From positions 1-6,229 of the forward strand of contig JASLEW010000118.1 in NCBI GenBank assembly GCA_030150965.1: a stretch of DNA of 6,229 nucleotides, in the 5' to 3' direction. This document shows, piece by piece, positions 1-5,222 of the stretch. The number at the start of each line of letters is the position of its first letter. Positions within the stretch are counted from its first letter, which is position 1. The translations under genes were made by a program, and so were the position numbers. The notes under the pieces were generated by a model. The model ran no database searches. It saw only the letters and a program-made list of their open reading frames with translations, and was not told the DNA's origin. The stretch is from Thermoanaerobaculia bacterium (GTDB taxonomy: Bacteria > Acidobacteriota > Thermoanaerobaculia > Multivoradales > UBA5704).

Positions 1-1
1 T

Positions 2-1804
2 CGCGGGTCCGCCGGGGCCGAGGGAGCGGACCCCCATGGCGCCGCGGGCGCGCCGTCCGCTGCCGCCGCGGCCACCGATCCTGATGAGTGGCGCCGGCTG
101 GGCGAGGAGCTGGGCTATGCCGTGGGCGCCGCCTGGTCCTCCACCGGCGGCGCTCCGCCGGCCGGCGAGGCGGGCGACTTCGACCTGGTCTTCGTCCGTC
201 CCGCGGCGCTCGCGGGCCGGCCGGTGGGCTCGCTCCTGCCGGTGGCCGAGCCGCCGGCCGCTGCCGCCGAGCGCCCGCTGTCGAGCTACGCCAACCAGCC
301 GCTCCTCGGCCGCCTGGCCGAGCGCCTGGTGCCCGAGCTGCGCGCCTTCCTGCTGCGCCGATTGCCCGAGGTCATGGTCCCGAGCGAGATCGTGGTGCTT
401 GCCGGAGTGCCGGCCGGCCGGTCCGAACGGCGGGCGCTGCGGGCGCTGGCGGAGGAGCGGCGGAGCGCCGGCACGGTGGCCGCGCGGGAGGCGGAACCGC
501 GGGGCGATCCGTCCGCCGCCGCGCGCCGCCAGCCGCGCAACGACCTGGAACGCCGGCTGCTGGCGCTCTGGCAGGAGGTCCTGGAGCTGCCGCGCCTGGG
601 CCTCGACGACAACTTCTTTCGCAGCGGCGGCCATTCGCTCCTGGCGGTGAGGCTCCTGGCCCGGGTGCGGCAGGACCTCGGTCTCGAGGCGCCCCTCTCG
701 GCGCTCTTCACCGCGCCGACGGTCGAGCGGATGGCCGAGCTGCTGGGCGGCGGTGACGCGTCGGCTGCTTCCGGCCTACCCGCCGTGGTGGTGCCGATCC
801 AGCCCGGCGGCTCCCGGCCGCCCTTCTTCTGCGTGGCGCCGGTCCTGGGGACGGTCTTCCCGTATTACGAGCTGGCGCAGAAGCTGGGACCGGATCAGCC
901 GTTCTACGGCCTCCAGCCGCTGGCCGCCACCACCTCGGGAGAGGAACCCGAGGAGGCCGGCGCCCCGCCGACCATCGAGCGCTTCGCGGCGGAGCTCATC
1001 GCCGGCATGAGAGCGATACAGCCGAACGGTCCCTACCGGCTGGGCGGCTGGTCCTTCGGCACCACGGTCGCCTACGAGATGGCCCGCCAGCTCGCCGCCC
1101 AGGGGCAGGGCGTCGATCTGGTGGCGCTCATCGACGCGGCGGCGCCGGTGCGCAGCCAGCGTCCGCCCCTGCTGCTGCAGCTGCGCGCGCTTTTCGACGT
1201 CATCCTGCGCCACATGTGGCCTTATATAAAGGATTATTTCTATCTCTCCTCCCTGGCCGATCAGGGCGCTCCCGGGGATGTCGGCGCCGTCGGCTCGATC
1301 GATTCCAACGGCGCCGACGGCACAGGCGGAGCCGATGACGCCAAGGGAGCGAATGGCGCCCATGGAACTGACAACGCCAGGGGCGCCGACGGCAAGAGCG
1401 CCGCCGGCAGCGGGCGAGCGCGCCACCGGGCCGCCAGGCGCGGCGGATTCGCCGGCCTGCGCAACCTGGTGCGGGGCGCCGGGATCGCCAGCGTCATCTC
1501 GCCGGAGTCGCGCCAGGTGCTGCTCCATCCGCCGCAGCTCCGCGCCATGCTGCGGGTGCTGCGCCTCAACAGCCAAGCATTGAAGGTCTACCACCCGCGC
1601 CCTTACGCCGGCGGCCTGACCCTCTTCGTGACCCCCGATGCGCTCGCCTACTCGGCCAGCCCGTCCCTCGGCTGGGAGGACCTGGCTCCGCGCGTCGAGG
1701 TCAAGCACCTCCCCGGCTCGCACATGACGCTGCTCCGCCCCCCGAACGTCGAGCAGCTGGCCGCGGCCCTCCGCGCCAGCCTCGACGCCGCGGCGCCGCG
1801 CTGA
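2..1804 (+). CDS. Nonribosomal peptide synthetase C-terminus (MT/A end - PCP - thioesterase), 5' partial
   Basis: The frame is open from the window edge, so this is the 3' end of a larger gene and the ATG at 122 is internal. Residues here count from codon 2-4. Residues 27-65 (LGEELGY...FDLVFVRP) resemble the segment that follows a methyltransferase domain embedded in an adenylation domain. Residues 95-145 are the adenylation C-terminal subdomain (YANQPLLGRLAERLVPELRAF, then LPEVMVP), but its A10 motif is degenerate. Residues 178-244 are a PCP with DNFFRSGGHSLLA; phosphopantetheine Ser212 is at 635-637. From about residue 264 a type I thioesterase follows, with GWSFG (Ser351, 1052-1054), Asp378 (VALID, 1133-1135) and His574 (GSHMTLL, 1721-1723). 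The Ser-to-Asp spacing of 27 matches surfactin TE. The TE would release the finished peptide by hydrolysis or cyclisation in the cytoplasm. The lid contains a 48-residue Gly/Ala-rich insertion. The domain calls are firm for PCP and TE; the methyltransferase call is inferred from a short tail. Confidence 0.93.
   Translation, partial: RGSAGAEGADPHGAAGAPSAAAAATDPDEWRRLGEELGYAVGAAWSSTGGAPPAGEAGDFDLVFVRPAALAGRPVGSLLPVAEPPAAAAERPLSSYANQPLLGRLAERLVPELRAFLLRRLPEVMVPSEIVVLAGVPAGRSERRALRALAEERRSAGTVAAREAEPRGDPSAAARRQPRNDLERRLLALWQEVLELPRLGLDDNFFRSGGHSLLAVRLLARVRQDLGLEAPLSALFTAPTVERMAELLGGGDASAASGLPAVVVPIQPGGSRPPFFCVAPVLGTVFPYYELAQKLGPDQPFYGLQPLAATTSGEEPEEAGAPPTIERFAAELIAGMRAIQPNGPYRLGGWSFGTTVAYEMARQLAAQGQGVDLVALIDAAAPVRSQRPPLLLQLRALFDVILRHMWPYIKDYFYLSSLADQGAPGDVGAVGSIDSNGADGTGGADDAKGANGAHGTDNARGADGKSAAGSGRARHRAARRGGFAGLRNLVRGAGIASVISPESRQVLLHPPQLRAMLRVLRLNSQALKVYHPRPYAGGLTLFVTPDALAYSASPSLGWEDLAPRVEVKHLPGSHMTLLRPPNVEQLAAALRASLDAAAPR
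1265..1408 (+). repeat. In-frame 9-bp degenerate tandem array (GGCGCCNNN type) in the TE lid
   Basis: Sixteen consecutive 9-base units can be laid out in the reading frame of the thioesterase. They read as tripeptides GAP, GDV, GAV, GSI, DSN, GAD, GTG, GAD, DAK, GAN, GAH, GTD, NAR, GAD, GKS, AAG. Twelve of 16 begin with Gly and ten of 16 have Ala second. Several units are exactly GGCGCC plus three variable bases. The period is a multiple of three, so the TE frame is kept. The array lies between the lid helix region (MWPYIKDYFYLSSLADQ) and the resumed TE sequence (GGFAGLRNLVRG). It is likely a disordered loop in the lid, not part of the catalytic core. Confidence 0.8.
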
Positions 1805-1810
1805 GAGATT

Positions 1811-1851
1811 GCCGAGGCCAGCAGGTCCTCCGGCCCGGCGAGGGCCTCGGC
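1811..1851 (+). terminator. GC-rich hairpin after the NRPS stop, possible terminator
   Basis: GCCGAGGCC (1811-1819) and GGCCTCGGC (1843-1851) are perfect reverse complements separated by 23 bases. The hairpin begins 6 bases after the TGA stop of the NRPS and ends 9 bases before the putative tetR -35 box. There is no T tract, so it is not a classical intrinsic terminator. It could slow or end transcription, or simply reflect high GC. Confidence 0.35.
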
Positions 1852-1860
1852 CAGGTCCGC

Positions 1861-1890
1861 TTGCCCTGAAACGACCGATCGTGCTATTTT
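1861..1890 (+). promoter_or_regulatory. Putative sigma70-like promoter of the TetR gene
   Basis: TTGCCC (1861-1866; 4 of 6 with TTGACA) and TATTTT (1885-1890; 4 of 6 with TATAAT) are separated by 18 bases. This is an unusually AT-containing patch for the window. Transcription would begin at about 1896-1898, essentially at the ATG at 1898. There is no Shine-Dalgarno-like purine run before that ATG, so a leaderless transcript is plausible. The -10 box overlaps the operator half-site TCGTGCTATT, as expected for repression by promoter occlusion. Confidence 0.45.
1865..1888 (+). promoter_or_regulatory. Putative TetR operator upstream of the regulator gene (one strong, one weak half-site)
   Basis: The right half, TCGTGCTATT (1879-1888), is identical to the right arm of the perfect palindrome at 2780-2803. 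In the same 24-bp register the left half (1865-1874) matches the palindrome's left arm at 5 of 10 positions, including the inner four bases ACGA. The shared core is therefore ACGA-N4-TCGT. Location over the presumed -10 box supports autorepression by the adjacent TetR protein. Binding itself is inferred. Confidence 0.6.
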
Positions 1891-1897
1891 TCCCGCC

Positions 1898-2695
1898 ATG
1901 ACCAAGGGGGAGGAGACCCGGCGGGAGATCGTCGAGCGCGCCCTGGCGCTGGCGGGGGAGAAGGGGCTCGAGGGGCTGTCGCTGGGGACCCTGGCGGCCG
2001 ACCTCAAGCTGTCGAAGAGCGGCCTCTTCGCCCATTTCCGCTCGAAGGAGGCGCTGCAGCTCGAGGTGGTGCGGCGGGCGATCGCCCGCTTCACCTCCGA
2101 GGTGGTGCTGCCGGCGCTCACCGCGCCGCGCGGCGAGCCGCGGGTGCAGGCCCTCTTCGAGCGCTACCTGGCGTGGATCTGCGGACCCGGCCGCCACGGC
2201 AGCTGCTTCTTCATGGCGCTCACTCAGGAGTACGACGACCGGCCGGGGGCGGTGCGCGACCTCCTGGTGCAGTCGCAGCGCGACTGGCGGCAGACCCTGG
2301 CGCGCGCAGCGCGCATCGCCGTCGAGGAGGGGCACTTCCGCCCCGACCTCGACACCGGCCAGTTCGCCTATGAGCTGGTGGGCATCGGCATGGCGTTCCA
2401 GCAGACCTACAAGCTGCTGCACGATCCGCAGGCGGAGCCGCTGGCCCGCCTCGCCTTCGCGGGGCTCCTGGCCCGCAGCCGGGTGTCCGCTGGCCCGGCT
2501 GACTTCGCCCCCTCCGGTCACCCCGGCCGCCCCGGTCACCTCGGCTGGCCCGATCAGAGCCAGGAGCCGCCGGCGGTATCCGCCTGCCCGCCGCGCCCCG
2601 GGCCGGCCGATCCCCACCCCGCCTCGGGAGACGGCGCCGCGGCAGACGCCGCGGCGGCGCCGTCCCGACCCTCTTCCCGCCGGCAGAGCGGCTAG
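1898..2695 (+). CDS. TetR/AcrR-family transcriptional regulator with extended C-terminal tail
   Basis: The product is 265 residues. Residues 6-52 form a TetR-type DNA-binding domain: TRREIVERALALAGEKGLEGLSL, then the helix-turn-helix around 29-47 (LGTLAADLKLSKSGLFAHF), ending FRSKEAL. Residues 60-193 form an all-helical ligand-binding and dimerisation domain including GRHGSCFFMAL (98-107). Family members are dimeric repressors released by small ligands; the ligand here is unknown. From about residue 194 the protein is a low-complexity Pro/Ala/Gly tail of roughly 70 residues, which is unusual since TetR proteins commonly end near 190-210. The tail covers a 9-bp repeat tract and a hairpin, so it may be read-through of former non-coding sequence. 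The ATG at 1898 is chosen because the next residues enter helix 1 directly; no ribosome binding site is visible. The stop lies 45 bases before the hydrolase ATG. Likely targets are itself and that hydrolase. Confidence 0.92.
   Translation: MTKGEETRREIVERALALAGEKGLEGLSLGTLAADLKLSKSGLFAHFRSKEALQLEVVRRAIARFTSEVVLPALTAPRGEPRVQALFERYLAWICGPGRHGSCFFMALTQEYDDRPGAVRDLLVQSQRDWRQTLARAARIAVEEGHFRPDLDTGQFAYELVGIGMAFQQTYKLLHDPQAEPLARLAFAGLLARSRVSAGPADFAPSGHPGRPGHLGWPDQSQEPPAVSACPPRPGPADPHPASGDGAAADAAAAPSRPSSRRQSG
2489..2560 (+). repeat. Degenerate 9-bp tandem repeat in the 3' end of the TetR gene
   Basis: About eight 9-base units can be aligned from 2489. The clearest are GGTCACCCC (2516-2524), GGCCGCCCC (2525-2533), GGTCACCTC (2534-2542) and GGCTGGCCC (2543-2551). 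They encode the GHPGRPGHLGWP part of the TetR tail. Read on the minus strand the units encode Gly-rich triplets (GAA, GVT, GPA). It has the same period as the arrays at 1265-1408 and 3895-3939 but a more divergent consensus, so common origin is uncertain. Confidence 0.5.
2630..2664 (+). other. Perfect 11-bp inverted repeat near the TetR gene end
   Basis: GACGGCGCCGC (2630-2640) and GCGGCGCCGTC (2654-2664) are perfect reverse complements with a 13-base loop. The hairpin ends 28 bases before the TetR stop codon. It has no T tract. It may attenuate transcription between tetR and the hydrolase, or it may mark the former gene end if the TetR tail is a secondary extension. Confidence 0.45.
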
Positions 2696-2728
2696 CCGGC
2701 CATCACCGCGCCGGCGCAGGCCGGAGCC

Positions 2729-2734
2729 AAGGAG
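2729..2734 (+). promoter_or_regulatory. Shine-Dalgarno AAGGAG for the ATG at 2741
   Basis: AAGGAG lies 6 bases before the ATG at 2741, an ideal spacing. It is the main argument for starting the hydrolase at 2741. The codon pattern just downstream argues the other way (see the hydrolase entry). Confidence 0.55.
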
Positions 2735-2740
2735 ATCCTG

Positions 2741-3670
2741 ATGGAGCCGATGGGCGGAGAGTTCCAGGCGGGTGCAAGAAATAGCACGAGTGGTCGTGCT
2801 ATTGCTCGGGGCGAAGCGCCGGCGGCCCTGGCGCCGGCCCTGCGGCCGGTGCCGGTCCCTCCCTGGCTGCGCACCGGCATGCGGCTGGCCGGCGCCGTGG
2901 CCCCGGACGCGGCGGCCTGCCTGGCGCAGCGCTTCTTCTTCACGCCGCTGCACGCGCCGGTGCGGCCGGAGGAGCGCGCGGCGCTGGCGCGCGGCGAGCG
3001 GTTCACCGTCACGGCGCGCGGCCGGCGCATCGTCGGCCACGCCTGGGGCGAGGGCCCGGCGGTGCTGCTCGCCCACGGCTGGGGCGGCCATGCGGGCCAG
3101 ATGACGCCGCTGGCCGGGCCGCTGGCGGCGGCGGGCTTCCGCGCCGTGGCGATCGACCTGCCGGCGCACGGCGAGTCGGAGGGCCGGGTCTCGTCGCTGG
3201 TCCATTTCGCCGCCGCCCTGGAGCGGGCGGCGGCGCTGTTCGGCCCGGTGCGCGGCCTGGTGGCGCATTCCTTCGGCGCCGCCGCCACCACCTACGCCCT
3301 GTTCCGCGGCCTGCTCGCCGAGCGCGCCGTGTTCTTCGCACCGCCCGCGCGCTTCGACTCGTTCTGGGTGCGCTTCCGCGCCGGCGCCGGGGTGTCGGAG
3401 GAGGTCTGGCGGCGCATGATGCGCCGCGCCGAGCGGTGGCTGGACGTGCGCTTCGACGGCATCGCGCCGGCGGACCTGGCGCCCCGCATGCAGGTGCCGC
3501 TGCTGATCCTGCACGACGGCGGCGACCGCGAGATGCCGGTCGGCGAAGGCGAGGAGCTGGCCGGCCGCTGGCCGGGCGCCGCCCTGCGCCGCACCATGGG
3601 CCTCGGCCACCTGCGCATCCTGCGCGACGGCGCCGCGGTGGCGGCGGCGGTGCGCTTCATCGCCGCCTGA
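2741..3670 (+). CDS. Alpha/beta hydrolase, probable target of the adjacent TetR
   Basis: The product is 309 residues from this start. Core features are the oxyanion-hole motif AHGWGG (111-116), DLPAHGESEG (139-148), nucleophile elbow AHSFG with Ser177 (first Gly replaced by Ala), Asp262 in HDGGDREMP, and His290 in GLGHLRIL. The Ser-Asp-His triad is therefore complete. There is no signal peptide, so it is likely cytoplasmic. The substrate cannot be read from sequence; esterase or lipase-like activity is the family default. The start is uncertain. ATG 2741 has a good ribosome binding site, but codons 12-24 are rich in A/T-ending codons (GGT, GCA, AGA, AAT, AGT, CGT, GCT, ATT) unlike the rest of the gene, and a perfect palindrome sits there. 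In-frame GTG 2849 or ATG 2879 would begin at the conserved-looking region (VPVPPWLRTGMRLAG) and leave the palindrome upstream. The gene follows tetR on the same strand and is probably controlled by it. Confidence 0.9.
   Translation: MEPMGGEFQAGARNSTSGRAIARGEAPAALAPALRPVPVPPWLRTGMRLAGAVAPDAAACLAQRFFFTPLHAPVRPEERAALARGERFTVTARGRRIVGHAWGEGPAVLLAHGWGGHAGQMTPLAGPLAAAGFRAVAIDLPAHGESEGRVSSLVHFAAALERAAALFGPVRGLVAHSFGAAATTYALFRGLLAERAVFFAPPARFDSFWVRFRAGAGVSEEVWRRMMRRAERWLDVRFDGIAPADLAPRMQVPLLILHDGGDREMPVGEGEELAGRWPGAALRRTMGLGHLRILRDGAAVAAAVRFIAA
2780..2803 (+). promoter_or_regulatory. Perfect 24-bp palindrome, putative TetR operator for the hydrolase
   Basis: AATAGCACGA (2780-2789), a four-base spacer GTGG, and TCGTGCTATT (2794-2803) form perfect 10-bp arms. 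The right arm occurs identically at 1879-1888 over the tetR promoter. Length, symmetry and dual location next to a TetR gene fit a TetR-family operator. If the hydrolase starts at 2741 the operator lies inside the coding region and could act as a roadblock. If translation starts at 2849 or 2879 it is an ordinary upstream operator. I do not see a convincing -35/-10 pair around it. Confidence 0.7.
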
Positions 3671-3684
3671 GGGCCCTCTCCCGC

Positions 3685-3705
3685 GGCGGCGCCGGCAGCG
3701 CCGCC
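3685..3705 (+). terminator. GC-rich hairpin after the hydrolase stop, possible terminator
   Basis: GGCGGCGC (3685-3692), a 5-base loop CGGCA and GCGCCGCC (3698-3705) form a perfect 8-bp stem starting 15 bases after the TGA. No T tract follows. The position suggests an end to the tetR-hydrolase transcription unit, separating it from the transaldolase gene. Confidence 0.4.
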
Positions 3706-3835
3706 CGCCGGCCAAGGGCGCTCCAGCCGGGCGCGGCGCGGCGGGTGACGGCGGGGTCGAGATCTCGTGGAGATCCTGTGCCGGAGGCGCCCCGCCGCAC
3801 CGGCCGCGGGCCGCCGGGAGCCATCCGTTCCCAGC

Positions 3836-3853
3836 CCTGCTAGGATTAGCAGG
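3836..3853 (+). promoter_or_regulatory. Perfect inverted repeat upstream of tal (7-bp arms)
   Basis: CCTGCTA (3836-3842), loop GGAT, TAGCAGG (3847-3853). It lies about 100 bases before the tal ATG in a slightly AT-richer patch. It could be an operator or a small 5' leader hairpin. No regulator can be assigned and no clear promoter boxes accompany it. Confidence 0.4.
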
Positions 3854-3862
3854 TCGATGGGA

Positions 3863-3884
3863 GCTCGTGCCGAGGCGCACGAGC
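3863..3884 (+). promoter_or_regulatory. Perfect inverted repeat upstream of tal (8-bp arms)
   Basis: GCTCGTGC (3863-3870), 6-base loop CGAGGC, GCACGAGC (3877-3884). It lies 9 bases after the preceding inverted repeat. The 6-mers TCGTGC and GCACGA also occur in the TetR operator, but here their order is reversed (TCGTGC first), so it is not the same site arrangement. The likely role is a 5' leader hairpin or an operator for an unknown factor. Confidence 0.4.
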
Positions 3885-3894
3885 GGCGCCAGGC

Positions 3895-3939
3895 GGCGCT
3901 ATTGGCGCCATGGGCGCCATGGGCGCCAAGGGCACCAGG
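3895..3939 (+). repeat. Five-unit 9-bp GGCGCCNNN tandem array before tal
   Basis: Units are GGCGCTATT, GGCGCCATG, GGCGCCATG, GGCGCCAAG and GGCACCAGG. Two are identical, and the array matches the GGCGCCNNN consensus found in the thioesterase lid. The array runs directly into the tal ribosome binding site. The two ATG triplets inside it are in frame with tal but are repeat-derived and lack their own ribosome binding site. Confidence 0.8.
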
Positions 3940-3945
3940 AGGAGG
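3940..3945 (+). promoter_or_regulatory. Shine-Dalgarno AGGAGG of tal
   Basis: AGGAGG sits 6 bases before the ATG at 3952. It decides the tal start against the in-frame upstream ATG codons at 3910 and 3919, which lie in the 9-bp repeat. Confidence 0.8.
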
Positions 3946-3951
3946 TCGAGG

Positions 3952-5091
3952 ATGAGTCAGAATCCCCTGCAGAGGTTGACCGAGCTGGGCCAGAGCGTCT
4001 GGTACGACTACATCCGGCGCGACCTGTACCAGGGCCCGGAGCTGCGCCGGCTCATCACCGAGGACGGATTGCGCGGGATGACCTCCAACCCGACAATCTT
4101 CCAGCAGGCGGTCACCGGCTCCGACCTCTACGACGAGGACATTCGGATGCACGGCGAGAAGGGGCTGCCGCCGGCGGCGATCTTCGAGGCGGTGGAGGTG
4201 GAGGACGTGAGCCGCGCCGCCGACGCCTTCCGCTCGGTCTACGAGACCACCGGCGGCGAGGACGGCTTCGTCTCGATCGAGGTCGGCCCCCACCTGGCGA
4301 ATGACACCGAGGGCTCGATCGTCGAGGCCCGCCGCCTGTGGAAGGCGTGCGACCGGCCCAACGTCATGGTCAAGATCCCCGGCACCGCGGCCGGCATTCC
4401 GGCCATCCGGCAGTGCCTGGGCGAGGGGATCAACATCAACGTCACCCTCCTCTTCTCGATCGAGCGCTACCGTGAGGTGATGGATGCCTACCTGGAGGCG
4501 CTCGGCGCCCGGGTGGCGGCCGGCCAGCCGGTCGACCGGCTGCGCTCGGTGGCCAGCTTCTTCGTCAGCCGCGTCGACACCAACGTGGACAGGAAGCTGG
4601 ACGCGGTGGCGGCCGACGCCGGGCGCCCCGACGGCCAGCGGCAGAAGGCGCGCGAGCTGCGCGGCAAGACGGCGATCGCCAATGCCCGCCTGGCCTACCG
4701 GGCCTACGAGGAGGTGTTCAGCTGCGAGCGCTTCGCGCGGCTGCGCGAGCACGGGGCGAGCCGCCAGCGGCCGCTCTGGGCTTCCACCTCGACCAAGGAC
4801 CCGGCATATCCGGACCTCTACTACGTGGAGGCGCTGGTCGCTCCCTGCAGCGTCAACACCATCCCGCGCGAGACGTTCGACGCCTACCGCGACCACGGCA
4901 ATCCGCGGGTGCGCATCCACGACGACCTCGACCGCGCCCAGGCCGTCCTCGCCGGGCTGGCCGAGCTGGGGATCGACGAGAAGCAGGTCTATCGGGAGCT
5001 GGAGGAGGAGGGCGTGCACAAGTTCTCCGAGTCCTACGACAAGCTGCTCCAGGCGGTCGAGGAGAAGGAGAAGGCGGTCCGCGTCTCGTAG
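3952..5091 (+). CDS. tal: Transaldolase (mycobacterial/cyanobacterial long type)
   Basis: The product is 379 residues, the length expected of the long transaldolase type found in actinobacteria and cyanobacteria. It transfers a dihydroxyacetone unit between sedoheptulose 7-phosphate and glyceraldehyde 3-phosphate in the non-oxidative pentose phosphate pathway, in the cytoplasm. Visible motifs are TSNPTIFQQAV (44-54), VSIEVGPHLANDTEG (107-121), NVMVKIPGTAAG (137-148) with Schiff-base Lys141 at 4372-4374, INVTLLFS (162-169), SFFVSRVDTNVDRKLD (202-217) and the phosphate-site region WASTSTKDPAYPDLYYVE (277-293 onward). All key elements are present, so the enzyme is probably active. The start at 3952 is set by an AGGAGG site; the protein then begins NPLQRLTELGQSVWYDYI, typical of the family. 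It stands alone: 281 bases separate it from the hydrolase, and a hairpin follows its stop. Confidence 0.97.
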   Translation: MSQNPLQRLTELGQSVWYDYIRRDLYQGPELRRLITEDGLRGMTSNPTIFQQAVTGSDLYDEDIRMHGEKGLPPAAIFEAVEVEDVSRAADAFRSVYETTGGEDGFVSIEVGPHLANDTEGSIVEARRLWKACDRPNVMVKIPGTAAGIPAIRQCLGEGININVTLLFSIERYREVMDAYLEALGARVAAGQPVDRLRSVASFFVSRVDTNVDRKLDAVAADAGRPDGQRQKARELRGKTAIANARLAYRAYEEVFSCERFARLREHGASRQRPLWASTSTKDPAYPDLYYVEALVAPCSVNTIPRETFDAYRDHGNPRVRIHDDLDRAQAVLAGLAELGIDEKQVYRELEEEGVHKFSESYDKLLQAVEEKEKAVRVS

Positions 5092-5092
5092 C

Positions 5093-5132
5093 CGGACGGC
5101 CCCGATCCTGGACGCGAGCGCCGGGCCGTCCG
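5093..5132 (+). terminator. Hairpin directly after the tal stop, probable terminator
   Basis: CGGACGGCCC (5093-5102) and GGGCCGTCCG (5123-5132) are perfect 10-bp arms with a 20-base loop, beginning one base after the TAG. A separate 10-bp palindrome AGAAGCTTCT follows at 5134-5143. No T tract is present. The rest of the gap to 5222 is C-rich, and I see no convincing promoter in it. Confidence 0.5.
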
Positions 5133-5222
5133 TAGAAGCTTCTCGAGCCCGGAGTCCCGGTGCCGGCGCGCGCCCGCCTCGTCCCGACCGCCCCCGCCCG
5201 CCCGTGAGAAAGTAGCGGCCCG

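Noticed and set aside
1265..1408. Reading the 9-bp array as a CRISPR or as a frameshifted, broken gene region
   Set aside because: The unit is only 9 bases with no spacers, the frame is intact, and TE sequence with the catalytic His resumes afterwards.
122..1804. Treating the ATG at 122 as the start of a standalone PCP-TE protein
   Set aside because: The frame is open and coding-like upstream to the window edge, and the adenylation/methyltransferase sequence crosses the ATG, so it is an internal codon.
776..3880. A 1034-residue open frame on the minus strand across the NRPS end, tetR and the hydrolase
   Set aside because: It is antisense to three well-supported genes, is rich in Arg, His and Gly with no recognisable domain, and crosses intergenic regions. 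This is the usual artefact of very high GC, where stops are rare.
3910..3951. Upstream in-frame ATG codons (3910, 3919) as the tal start
   Set aside because: They are part of the 9-bp repeat and lack a ribosome binding site. The ATG at 3952 has AGGAGG at 6 bases and matches the family N-terminus.
3292..5019. A 575-residue open frame on the minus strand opposite the hydrolase end and tal
   Set aside because: It is antisense to tal, which has full motif support, and shows low-complexity composition without any family motif.
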